This document shows positions 22,960-35,518 of a stretch of 64,000 bases of DNA, one piece after another. The notes under the pieces are model-generated. The model was not told the DNA's origin. It saw only the letters and a program-made list of their open reading frames with translations, and did no database searches. Position numbers and translations under genes: made by a program. Within the stretch, counting starts at the first letter, position 1; each line of letters starts with the position of its first letter. The DNA is from Xiphias gladius (lineage: Eukaryota; Chordata; Actinopteri; Istiophoriformes; Xiphiidae), in the NCBI RefSeq assembly GCF_016859285.1, contig NC_053402.1, forward strand, positions 6,481,031 through 6,545,030. Direction: 5' to 3'.

Positions 22960-23215
22960 TTGTGCTGAAATTGTGATTAAATTAATTTAATGAATGGCTT
23001 GACAAACTATTAATCAGTTGCAATTTTAAAATGATTAATTATCAATTGTAAAGTAGATTTAATTAATGATATTCAGAGTAATAATATCTAATAACAAGCT
23101 CGTAAACGCAAAGTGTTGTTTGATTTTCTTTGTTTTATATAATTTTGAACTGATATTTTGGTTGTTAAAGCATCAGTTTGGGCTCTGCTAACTTAAAATC
23201 ACCATTTTCCATCAT
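22960..23215 (-). repeat. Interspersed element B, degraded copy, minus orientation
   Basis: Weak but ordered matches to the inverted element: AATGATTAATTATCAATTG, then a 'ttttctttgttttata' segment, then 'gggctctgct'. It lies directly ahead of the better preserved copy at 23255-23562. Confidence 0.45.
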
Positions 23216-23254
23216 TTTTGAGATTGACATTTATGTTCCCAGTGATTTATTAAT

Positions 23255-23562
23255 CATTAATAGTCAGTTAGTGGTTTCAGTCATTTTTCATGCAAAAATG
23301 CCGCACATTCAATGGTTTCGGCTTCTAAAATGTATTTTCTGCTTTTCCTTGTCATTTATAATAGTAAACCGAATTTTTTTGTGGTTTTGGACTGTTGGTT
23401 GGTTAACACAAGCAATTCGAATATGCGACTTTGATCTCTGGGAAATATTGATAAGGCGTTTTTGACTATTTTCTGACATTTTATAAACAAAATGATTAAT
23501 TGATTAATCAAGAAAAGGATTTGCAGATTACTCAATAATGAAAATAAGTTTCAGCCCAAATT
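23255..23562 (-). repeat. Interspersed element B, minus orientation
   Basis: Carries CATTTTTCATGCAAAAATGC, GGTTTTGGACTGTTGGTTGG and ATTTTCTGACATTTTATAAA, ending AATAAGTTTCAGCCC. This is the reverse complement of the order seen at 7590-7875 and 61265-61575. Confidence 0.75.
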
Positions 23563-26500
23563 CAATAAGTTAATAATGATGACAATCCTTAGTTGCAGTT
23601 CTAATGGCTGCACAAGGATGAGAGCCACCATAATAATTCAGATGTCCATTTAAAGTACACCAGCAACATGCCTCTTCTGTTGTGATTATTCTATGCAAAA
23701 CATACTTGCTTATAATTTTCACAGAATAATTACACATAGAATGTCTTTCATAAGCTCGTGTTTTAGGACAATTTAAATTTTAGTGACCTATTTTGCTCCT
23801 AGTTGGCCACTCAACCAATGCCTCCTGAGAGGGGACATGATTGTAGCATTAATAAACTTGTGTGTCAGCTTGCCCTTAGCCTAAGGACTGGTGTTGGGGT
23901 GGGTGTTTGACTCAGTATGAAATCCCCTCCCGAGCTCTGAACTTCTTAATTGTGACAAGGGCAAGCCTGTGCCTCTGGTCATCCTCGGGCTGGCCCCATG
24001 ACCCTTGCACTTTTTGGCGTCATTAAAAATTGCAGCCATCATCTCTAGCCCTGGTTTAAGCCATGGCAACAACTGGACAATAGTTTCTTGTGTTGAGATT
24101 ATCAAAACACCAACAGAAACTGTGTGTTTGGATGAATTTCCTCCTCTGTTTTCTGGGTGATTGAGGCTTGAGGAAGCTGCCAGGGGCACCACAGTGAATT
24201 TGCACAGTGAAGATAAAGCAGAGATAAACTTTGCTGTTGCCTGTGCTCCCAGTCATGATAGTAGCCTCGGCTGGTGGTGTCACAGTTGTCAGGGCATGCA
24301 GTTGGCAACTGGCGACGCAGTTTTGAGGCTGTATTTGCCAGCAGCTGCAGTAATTTGCTGTGTTTGGACGCTCTGAATTCCTCTAGTGGGAAGCTGGATA
24401 ATGGACGTGGTTCATAGCCCTGTTGCTAGGCTTCAACACCAAATTTTTCATGGCACAGTGTGTTTGCAGTGCCTGATTATTTGGTGTAACGCAACCTCGG
24501 AGATGGTAAAAATGGGGCAAAAAATTACATTTGCTATGTCAGTCATTATCTTTGCTCTACCACCTCAAGCCCAAAGATATTGATGTCAACGGGTCTCTCT
24601 TTACCTTGGCATCGGTTTATGTTTGCTGTTCTGGCCCTGTGGCTGATGTGGCCAAGATGAATCCAGAGGCTACCGAGTCTACCCTCACCATAGCCGTGTG
24701 TGGAATGATAAGCAGACTCCCTTAGACTCCCTTTACCATAGGCAGCTGTAGGGGCTAATTTGTTTCTCTGTCATATCCATTTCTGCTGGTGACAGTTAAA
24801 TCTCACTGTGCCTTGTCTCAGTGGATTTGTTTGCTGCTGTAAAGATACATCATCAACTCTTTGTGAAGTGCTAAATGTATGTCTTTTAGGGTGTTGTGGA
24901 TGTGGTCAAAGAGTGGCGTTTGTAAGACTAGTTCTCTGGTGTGTGGTTTAGTTCTTAGAAAGCTGTAGTTAGTAGATCCTGGTGTGGTCAACCATCCAAC
25001 CTATCAGCCATCGTGCGAGGGATCAGATTCCATCTTGAACATGCCTTGTTCTACTTCAAACAGGAGGACATAATCCTCTTACGGACACAGTCGTTCCACT
25101 TGTACTTTGCATGCGTGTGTCCTTGTACCTCGTGCAAAATCCAGAGAGAGCGCCAGAGCCTCTCGGGTGTGTTTCTGCCATCCTGTCCAGATGCCTCGGT
25201 TCTGCCCTCTTCCTCTATCTCTGTATCTGCTCTATCTAGTGTCAATGATTCAGGCCACCAGCTGGTCCTGGGCTGGCCTGATCTCATTTACCCCCAGAGA
25301 GGAGCTTGTTTGTGGGCATACGGCCCATTATGGAAATTATCCAACAGCTCTTCAAGTTAAAAATTAGCCTCAGTTTCTCTGTAGAGTCCTCTATCTTGCC
25401 TCTTTTCTTGCTGTTTCTTACTTGTTTGCCCTATCTCTAACCCACACCACCCCACCCCCACCTTGTCTTCTGTCTTTAGTCCCAAGGGGGGGGGACTACC
25501 TGCATCAGAGGAACCTACCTTATTAATGCACTTCCTCTGTTTGTCGGTGTGTTTTTCTGTCCTCCCCATCTGTGGAGCTGCTAGCTTCTCTACCCACTTT
25601 CTCCTGTGTGATCAATATCAACACAGTTTAGCTCAGTGAGGCTCAGCCAGGCTGTAGTAGGGCCCTCGCTGATGGGGCCTTGTTCGTAGTCACGCTCTAT
25701 CTCAGCTCTAATTGTTTTGGGGCTGATGGATCCTCTAGCCCTGCCTTCCCACAGTATTGTCTAGTTTCGGGGACATACTGAGGCCACTGTTACTGCTGCG
25801 TATTCCTCCCTGATTCTTTCTTGCCTTCCTTGGGCTTTTCTCTGTTCCTTTTTCTCTCGCTCCCTGTAGCTGTGTCTATGTACTTTTTGAGGACAGTCGT
25901 TGCCGACTGTACAAGATTATCATCTCTCTTTGTCCAGGGTTAACAAACTCTGTCATGTGTTAATCTGCCCATCCCCAGGGGGCCGAGTTTCTCTGAGATT
26001 GAACGCACCATGGGAAAGACAGGGTTTGAGTATTGTATGTGTGTGATGTGTGCATCAGCTCAGTTTGTTGGAAGGAGGGGAGTGGTGTGAATTCAGACAA
26101 TGTACAAGCCTAAACTGTGATGGGCATTGGAATTCTCTATCATCTGTGGTGGACCGACTTTTTTTTTTGTTGTTTCTTTTTTCCCAATACAATGGGAAAC
26201 TTAATTAACAAAGAGGTATGTTTTTATATATGTCTTGTTATCCCTTCATTTCAGTTGAGGACATTGTAAAATCTTAGTGTGAATCTCCAAAGAGTCCTTA
26301 GGATTAGTGCCGACCTTTCTGATCGCGTTTGTGTGATGCAGGTGTCTGTCACACAATCTGCTGCTCTCTATCACACACGTCAGCAGCCAAGTAAACAAGA
26401 CATAAACAGAAAAAAACTTGTTCCTTCCTCTCAGCAGGGCCTTTATTCGGCCCAAGTTTGTCTTATTGAGCATCCCAGTAGCCAACTGACCCACTGGAAA

Positions 26501-28084
26501 TCATTGGGTAGGAATGACTGTTAAGGAGTTCACTGAAGAATCAGCAGGGGAGGAGACTGCTGTGTGTGCTTGTTGTGGCCTCACTGTCTGTAAGAGGTAG
26601 GTCTGGATAACTAATGGCACTGGCGAACATATTTTTACAGGTTTGTCTTTAGGTCTTCATCCCCAAGTAAGTTTCCATCCAGTTGTTTTATATGTATTTG
26701 AATTTGAACATAAGAAGACCTGATTGGAATTGTCAGTACAATGCTAAAATATCACAATTTTTATGCTTAGCTAAGGTGTAAACTTGTCATAAAGAGAAAA
26801 TGCAAAATAGTGTGACAGAAACCCACTGTTTTGGTTACGATGACAAGGGCATCCTTTCCACTGCGGATCGCGTTGACATGTCCCCCTCATTTTAACCTCT
26901 TCTGCTTGTTTTGTAGGGAAAAAAATCATTAAACCTGTATGATTTGTCACAGTTAATATTTTTCTAAATGGATGCTAGAATAAAACATAAATCCGAGATA
27001 AGTCAGCAAAGCACAGGGCTCTTTTTAGTAAAGATGCAAATACACATTAGCAGAAACCTCTCTATCAAGAAATTTAACATGATTTTAAGTAAAGATAGTG
27101 CGTTAACAATACAACAGAGGTTTATATAGCATTTGTATTTTCCTTATACTATCATTAAAAGCACAATAACAATTTTAATCATAATTTCTTATTTGCTAAA
27201 TTGATTTAAATGCAACTAAAAATACAGTTTAAATGATGTATATTTTTACCCCAAAACATGCTACGGAAAGTAGATAAGGCAGGAATAATGTACCTTGATA
27301 TTACAGTCAAAGTAACGACAATACAAAAGTTGCAGCAATCTCAGTGTCGAAAAGGGCACAGGGTTGCAATATAAGCCAGATTTTTGACATTTGCTCAAAA
27401 CACTGCACAGTATTTTGATCGAGGCCTACTTTCTGTCTCTCTCTCTGTCTCTCTTTCCCTCTTGGTTTCTTCTTCACTCTCTCGCACTTGCTTGCTCAGC
27501 CCTCCCACTTTCTTTGGGGAATGCCATAGAGACCAGCGGGCTTTGTTTTGAGTTTATTTGTATGCAGGACAGAGGCAGTTTCCTGACATCAGGCCGGAGG
27601 TGTTTGGGGAATGCGTGAGCTGCGAGTAGCATCAAGTTGATGGAGGCAGCGGCAGATCTGGTAACCACCGGCTACATTTAACTGGGAGTCATGTACCTTC
27701 AGCACCCCTCATCTGACCTCCATATATAAACCCAGCATTTCTCTTCCTCCATCCCTACGCACAGGTTCAGTAAACCTCTTTTCTCATGGCTGGCTCGTAG
27801 ATGCTTCCTGTGGAGATCAGCAGTGAGCCATGATAAAGTGTCTTGAAGCTGAGGAAGAGACGGTGACCTTCTTCAGCAACTTTTTATTTCTTGTTCTCTG
27901 CCTTTTCAAACAGTGCATGCCTGTCACTGATGGTAGATTTGCCTGAGAGTAAATGAAACATGTTGCGGTGGGGAGTGGTAGCTGTACATCATTACATTTG
28001 TAATAACATTTATGCCCTTCTGCAAGCCATCTTCCTTAATACCGTTCTAGTTGCTGATACTGTACTTTTTTGAAAGATCTGTAG

Positions 28085-28400
28085 AGCTGCAACAATTAGT
28101 AAAGTGATTAGTCGATCGACAGAAGGTTGATCAGCACATATTTTGATAATCAGTTAATCATTTAAGTAAATTTTCATGTAAAATTGCCAAAAATTTGATA
28201 GTTTCAGGTTCACAAATTGAGAATTTGCTGCTTTTCTTGGTCTTACATTATAATAAATGGAATATTAGTGGGCTTTGAACTGTTGGTTGGTCATTTGATG
28301 ACATCAACTTGGGTTTAGCGTTTTTGTGATGGTATTTTTAAAAGTTTTCTAATGTTTTTAGACCAATCGATTCATTGAAAATAAATCAAAACTAGTTGCA
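28085..28400 (-). repeat. Interspersed element B, minus orientation
   Basis: Starts AGAGCTGCAACAATTAGTAA, includes GATTAGTCGATCGACAGAAG and TTTGAACTGTTGGTTGGTCA, and ends with GACCAATCGATTCATTGAAA. Near full length with short deletions. Confidence 0.75.
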
Positions 28401-31400
28401 TTTTAAATATATTTTTATATTTTTAATATATATAATTTTTGCTTATTTTTATCTGGAGTTGCATTATATTCAGTTAATAAAATTGAACCTATGGGTCTAA
28501 ATAGGTCTAAATGGGGTGGAAAATTGACTGAGAGTTGACTGTTGTGATTTAGAGTAGGTTGAATAGACAATCTAAGGCCCCGTGCCAGCGCGTGGCGTCT
28601 TAAATATGACATTCTTCCCTTGCATAGAGGGGGAGTGATATACACACATGAAAATATACAGTACATTCCACTTATTTTGTAATATTTGGTCACAGTCACA
28701 AGTAAAGCTGCATCAAATCTGAGGCCACTTGCATCAGCCCACTTACCCATGAGCAGTGATGCCACAAGCAAGAGAGCAATAAATTATTGAGTTGAGAATT
28801 GTGCTTCTCGCAAAGACAAGTTCGGAGCTGTTGTGCTACTTTAAGAGAATATGAATCAAGACATTTTTCTAAATAAGGACTTTATCAATTTATTACTGAC
28901 TATTGAATGAAATGAATATTCACACAAAGAGAATTAGAAAAATCTCACCTTTAGTCTTTTATGGTTTGATTGATGACAAATAAATAGAGATTTTACCCAT
29001 TGCTGGAGTCACAGCGGGCACACTTTAGTGTCTTGTTGTATGAAACCAATATTCCTGTATAAATTTGAAAAATAAAGGAACACCTGTTAATGCAAAGACG
29101 GTGAAGACAGTGCTTGCATTTTCCAGCTTTGACATTTGTTACTCTACATTATGAGACGTGCTTTGTAAATCCAACCTTGGCTGTGTCAGAGTAAGGAGGA
29201 CAGTTTATTAGCAGTGTCAGAGAGCAAACACAGCAGCTCAGTATCTTGTGTTTGCTGCTTGTGGAGATGAAAGCATGTCAATTACAGGGTCAGAGGCCAG
29301 TGAATGCTCATTAAAAGTGCCTTCAAAACCAGACCCGACAAACTAACATCCTCTCTCCTCACTGCTGCTGTCTCTGCTCAAACCTTCTATCCCCTTATGG
29401 AGGCATTAGATATGTCCAAAGTAATTCTATCGAGCTTAGAGTTCATGTGAGCATTAGCTGAGGGTTACATCAGCCACAAAAGCTCACTTTCTTTTTGCAT
29501 CTTTTCTGCCATCTCCCCTACCCCTACCCCACTGCCACCATGGCTTCCTTCCCCCACAATCCCTCTCTTTGACTTCTATTTAGAGTAGGCCCCGGGGATA
29601 GAAGAAGGCTCACAGAATGCATATGTGTGTGAGTACACAGTTGTGTACTGTGAAAGCAGAGCTGACTTTCTACCACAGCAATTCATACATGCTCTTAAAC
29701 GGTTGGTTGACTAAAGTGAGGTAGTGAGTGGGGATACTTTGATTCAGGTCTTTGTGTAGAGAAGGCAGAGAGTCTTGTTTCTAAATGATAGTGGTTGTCA
29801 TTAGACAGGAACACACACCACAGCCCAAGAACAGATTTGACATTAACATTTAGCTTAATAACCAGCATTGTAGCTTCTTAATTTAAATCTGCATAATGAA
29901 TCACAGCTACTCATTGGACTATTTTTTAAAAAAGGGTGTAGAAATTTGGAATTTTCCTGTGAGCAGTTCTTTAAAGTAAACTCCTGCTGTATTCAAAAAA
30001 GACATTGTTAATGCATGGGCACCCCCCTACACACACACACACAGAAGTAGTAGGGGATCAAAGTACCACTTTTCTGTTTAAATATGCTGATGACCTGATT
30101 ATTCAAAAACACCATGTTAGTGTCTAGACAGTCAGAAAAGCTTGGATCCCCAGCGGAGGTGGATGCCTTCCAGTTATTGACAGTATTGGCCTAAACACTA
30201 GTGTGCCAGGGATACACATAAACATTTGAGCGCACACACATTTTGTTTATGTCTTAGTGTGGCTAGTAAGAAGGGATGAAGCCTAGGAGGATGATCTCAC
30301 CTTGCAGTGCTGGCTTTCCCATCATTAGCTTACTGCTTGAGGCCTATTAAGTGTAATTATAATGACAACAACAAAAAGAGGAATAAACTACACAGCATTT
30401 GGCTGAAAGTAAACTTTGCAAAATGTCTTACATGTAGAATCTGTGTAATGATAAAGATATAAACACAACATTAAAGGCACCTTATCTATAATAAAAAACA
30501 ACAATAAAAAAATGTAAACTGTATACTGTACTTGTATATACACAAATAACACACAAAATAATTATGAGAATTAAAAACTAGAAACTAGAAACCAAGGCTG
30601 TTACATTAAATCTAGTCAATAAAGTGAATTTAAGATATTAGACCAGATCTAGCTGAGGTTTAAACATGATCAACTGATGCATATGACTGATGAATAATCG
30701 TACAAAGAATGTAAAAGTGTGTGTGTCTGTGGAGGTTGAGGATGAGCCTGTGCTCAATTTGTGTGGGTTTCCTTTGTTCTCAGTTACTGTGTAGCTCATC
30801 ATTGAGGCTTGCAGGGAATTTGGAGTGGGATGCTGCTTGGAAGCTGCAACCACAATACTTGGACACACTGTGAAGGCCAATAAACACGTTTTTGCAAAGT
30901 CAACTACATTCAGATGTTAACAGTGAAAAATCTGCCAAACCTAGAGAATACCAGGGCAAAACTCCCACTCTACTCCTATACAACTCTGTTCTATTCCCAG
31001 CTATTGTTTTTAGCTGAATACTGAGGATAAAAATCCCATCCTGTTAAAGTAGTTATTCTGCTACAGATCCTTTGTATGCATCTATGTGTTGCTCAAGCCA
31101 CAGGAGGTCAGGACAGCTGATAGATACTGTCTAGCTGCTTGGTCTGAGGTAGGCTGACCAAAAAATCTCTTCAGATTAAACCCTTTTATGCGGTAGACAT
31201 TTCACACAGTGCAGGGTGCCCACAATTAAACATGTTTTGAAATGAACTTAATGTAGCTGACATAGTCATATGTCTTGAATCTGTTCTGGAAATGTGCACT
31301 AACTCACAGACCATTATGTCTCAGGTCATTGAATTCATTTTGCCCCTTATGGGTTGAAAATGTCCGTTTATGTATTACAGCCTGGGTTGTAGCTTTGGCA

Positions 31401-33179
31401 GGACCAAAGAATGTTGTTAGAGAGGATTTCCCAGTGCCCATCTGGGTTTTTCCTTGGTTCTCAGAGGAAAGCCTAAGTGTCAAGACAGTTGGATGTAGAG
31501 TGATTTTACCTGGAAAATGATGAGTTTAATGCCATAGCCACACTTCATTCTGCCATATATTTTAGGATTATTCATTTCAGATTGGTAGACTACATTTGAA
31601 ATGCATGGACTGTATTGTTTCCCTCTGGTCCTGCTGAAAAAAAAAATTGCAGAGTGCCTTAGCAATGTAACCCCAATGTAATGTTACATATTTTAACGTA
31701 ATCCCATTGTAACCCCTTTTGAGTAATGTAAAACCACCTGCAACAGCTATAGTTGAGGTGCCAATGCACCAGTGAAACATTTTATCTCCAGTTGATTTAT
31801 TGAATCAGCTTTGTCATTAATAAAGAAAGCTTGCAAAAACTTTGCTTATGTTGAATTTGCCAAAAAGCTCTATATCCAGATGTGTGTAACTATGAATGTG
31901 ACACGGGAAAGAAAAAAGGAGGATTTCTCTGCAAAATCATCCGTAGATATGATTATTGAAGAATTAAACTTGCTACTTTAACTTTTGTAGCCAGTTCTTA
32001 GAAAACATGGTTCAGCTTTGCAGTGTTTAGTAACATTGCCACTGAAGGCAATCATTTTACAGCCTGAAAATATGCTTATCTATAACTCACAAAAAGTGTG
32101 CCCTTGTAGCAACAGCCCAGTCAGTCAGTTTGAAAATGAGTAATTACATTCAATCTGTGGGTTGAAGATGTTTCAGTTGGGAGTGCCGCAGTAATTAGGG
32201 ATGAAATTCAAGATAATATAAAGCTGCTGCGACACACCAGATTACCGTGCGATAAAGAATTATATGTCAGTCCAAAGCCTTACAAAAGGGAAAATATACA
32301 TTGTAGATAATAAATTAGTTCAGATTTCTTTTTGTTGTTCAAAACACTGAAGCCCAAGTGTTTAGTAAGTAGGAGATTGGTAGGGAAAAGATGGAAAATT
32401 TAAAAACGGGTCTCTGGATTATACTATAATAGTGAAATAGTGAAATTATCTCGATTTATTTTAGAGCCCCCTCATCTTCAGTTTCTGTAGAGAGGAGATG
32501 AAAAAGTATAATGCTGCCCTGGTTTCTGGCTTGTTTATGCTTACTACGTACTGATGGTCCTAGTGACGTAGGGCTGGCTAAATGAGCAATAGAGCCAGAG
32601 AGAGAAGTACAATCTCACAGCTGTCTGGAGACTTGCAGGAGAGAGAGAAATGTTCCTCTGGCAGTGGCTGTGCAATCAGGATTTATCACTCTCTCCAACA
32701 CACATGTACACACACACACGTACACACACACACACACACAAGCACAGACACACCACTAATGCAGGGTACTTTGGAGAGGAGCAGTGAAATGAGCAGCCTA
32801 GACAGATGCTTTAGTCTACTGTGGGAAGACAAAAACACCAGAGTCTGAAAGATAGAGGAGGGAATGTTGATTGGACACGGTCTTGTTTCCTGGTTCACTG
32901 CATGGTCGAATTAGGTCACACTGTTGATAGCTATAATGGGTCTTAGTCAAACAGTGTTGTGCTTTTATTAGAGAAATTGGAGTATCAAGTAGGTGGAGTT
33001 TGATGTGTAAAAACTTAGAAACCTTTATTCAGTTGTCACAAAGACAACATCTGGTGCTATGTAGCAGTTTGCTCTATGCATTGTGTGCTGAAAGTTAGCT
33101 TAAACTAACAACCATTATTTGACCTGATTTTGGCTGTAGGAGTATTGGAGGCAAAGAATGAATAATTTTCAGGACATTT

Positions 33180-33315
33180 TAAGAATATATTAAGTGAGAA
33201 GATTGTTACCACTCTCATGGCTATATAGTAAATATGTTCTAATCTAACTCTCTGCAAGAAAGTATATACTGTATGTATAGTTCCTAAAATGTTGAACTTT
33301 TCCTTTAAGTGAAAT
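33180..33315 (-). repeat. Half copy of the fold-back element
   Basis: Contains GAGAAGATTGTTACCACTCT and, further on, an AACTCTCTGCAAGAAAGTAT segment and AAAATGTTGAACTTTTCCTT, which match arm ends of the element at 6058-6510 and 53331-53909. The internal core is missing. Confidence 0.5.
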
Positions 33316-35518
33316 AACAGTGCAGAAGATTAATAAAACGCAGTCTCAACCACAGGTTGATCTGAAACAAAACTAAAAACTGTGTGGTACTCAAACAAAT
33401 CTTTTACTTTCCATCTTACTTTCTCTATTCTTCCCTCCTCACTCCCACCAGTGCCCACCCTGTCCCTCTCCTAAAAGCTGTGACTGGCTGTAACATAATC
33501 AAACCAACTGTCCCCATTATGTAGCCACACTGGCATTTTAAAACCTCTTGTGACTGATGGGTGCGGCATGAGTTGTTTCTCACAGCTACCCGTCGCCTCC
33601 TTTTCAGCCTCTTCGGTTGCTTTGGATGGCGGCCTGTTGCACTAGCTGTCTGTATCTGTTCTTATGTGTTGTTTGGGATGCATGGATTTTTTTTTCTCAG
33701 TCTCTCTACCCCCCCAGCCCCCCCCCCAGCCCTACTCAGCTGCTCCGGCCATCTGTTCAAAGGCAAACAGAGAACAGAGGGATGGAAGGAGAATGGGAGC
33801 TGTGGAGGAGGAAAGAAATCGAGGAGGGGGAAATGGTTTTGAGAAAGGGAGAATAAGTAGAAAATGAAAGGCCTTTTGACATGTGAGGTTTAGTTTAGAG
33901 AATGAGTAAAGGGTGACCAAAGAGGAAAAGAAAGAAGAGGAATTGCCTCCGGGAAGCTAGCAGCATAGAGATGATGTCTGTCATCTTCTAGAAATAGAAC
34001 AGTGAGTATGTACGTACAAGTTTAGGTCAGTGGAAACTAGGATTACTAGTGATGTCTGGATTGTAAAGTTTGACCAGCAATCGTCAGCCAGTCGTGAGCT
34101 CATTTTACATCTTGTTTTTTCTCTGTCTCTTTTTCTCCCCCTCTGTCCCTCTCTCTCCCACCATCTCTTTCTGTTCCCATGCTCCACAGGCCAAGCCTCT
34201 TCCTCTGGGCTTGCCTGTGCGTTGCCTCAGAGTTTCTTTCACCACTTAGCCTCCTGCACAGCCGGCCCTTTGCTCTGTTTGTAAACTTTGACAGACCAGT
34301 TTCCTGCTACTCCCCCCACTTCCCCATCTACTTCTCTCAAACTTGTAAAAAAAAAAAAAAAAAAAAAAGGTCCTTTCCTCCCATCCTTTCATTTGAAAGT
34401 CACTGAGGTATTAGAATAAGGGAAAGTTGTGTAATATCGATGCAGAAAATGTATGACTATTTATGACAGATGGTTGCCCTTTATCATGCCTCATATGCCT
34501 CACGTCCCCATCTCTTTTCCTCAGGTGCTCATATCTCTGAATGCTCTGTTTAGGACCCATGAGTCAAACTGTCTCCCTCTCTTTGGGTTTATTGTTCATG
34601 CCTTGACATACTTTTCAAATACACCCAAGCTTGTTTCCCACCTCACCTTACTTTTCCTTTCTATACCCATTACAGTCTAAGAGTTAAGAGTGCGTTTGGT
34701 AACATTATTAGATGCATGTGTGTGTGTATAGTTTGCTTGCTAAAGCTTTTTGCACTCCCTTAAGTTTAATATAAGAAAACGAGTCTTCCACACTAGTGAC
34801 TCTCATGCTATTTTGTACCAAGGAAAAAAAAGAAGCCAACCCGTAGCTATTACACTGGTCAAATGTGTCACTGAGCTTTTTAGTGTCACAGAGGGGACCA
34901 TTTGCCATTGCACTACCGTTGGCATTGAAATTGATGAAGGGTATTTGTAGAATATTTTGTTCCACACATTCAACTGATCATGAAATTTATTGATCTAATT
35001 GTTTATTTTGAGGTTTCCTTCCGAGCATGACTTATGAAGCTGTGATCTATTTTCTTATATGGGCGCCTGTCTTTTTATGTGTGCTTATGTCTTTCTCTAT
35101 TTGTTATATTGTCCTATATACACGTCAGTCCCCTCTTGGGTTTATACAGCAGTTCAGTCTCCTATACATTATTATGACACATCCTACACTAAATGGGCTT
35201 GTTAACTCTTACATGCTTATATAAAAATATTTCTGGTGTGTTTGTGATGCTGAAGCTGCAAGAAGATAGAAGCCATTGGTTTATCTGATTCCTTTGGCTA
35301 ACAACATTCCTGGGGCTCTATCTGCTGATAGCAGAGACAGCAAACTGCTTTTCATGTCTGGTCTTGCTTTTGAATAACTGTGTTGTACTGTATATTATCC
35401 TGTCTCTTTACAGACCAGACCTTGCTGTCTCCAGAAAGCCTGTAGACCTGGGGCCATCTTGTAAAATTTAAGTCAATCAGCCCTGCCCTGCAGAGACGCA
35501 AATACCACTCTAGTGGAG

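Larger units (their letters stand above)
21196..35413 (+). other. Presumed first intron of prr36 (14.2 kb)
   Basis: No coding exon that I can support. It contains elements at 22960-23215, 23255-23562, 28085-28400 and 33180-33315, CA-rich runs near 30031 and 32700-32742, and an A run at 34348-34368. The ending TCTCTTTACAG at 35403-35413 is a good acceptor. Large first introns like this often hold enhancers, but none can be pointed to by eye. Confidence 0.45.

Noticed and set aside
33561-33867. Several overlapping frames of 67-93 codons near 33.6 kb
   Set aside because: Three overlapping frames over a C-rich and then G/A-rich stretch, with no family similarity. Treated as intron.
35513-35518. 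GTG at 35513 as the prr36 start
   Set aside because: The ATG at 35519 is in frame two codons later and is the ordinary choice for a vertebrate mRNA.
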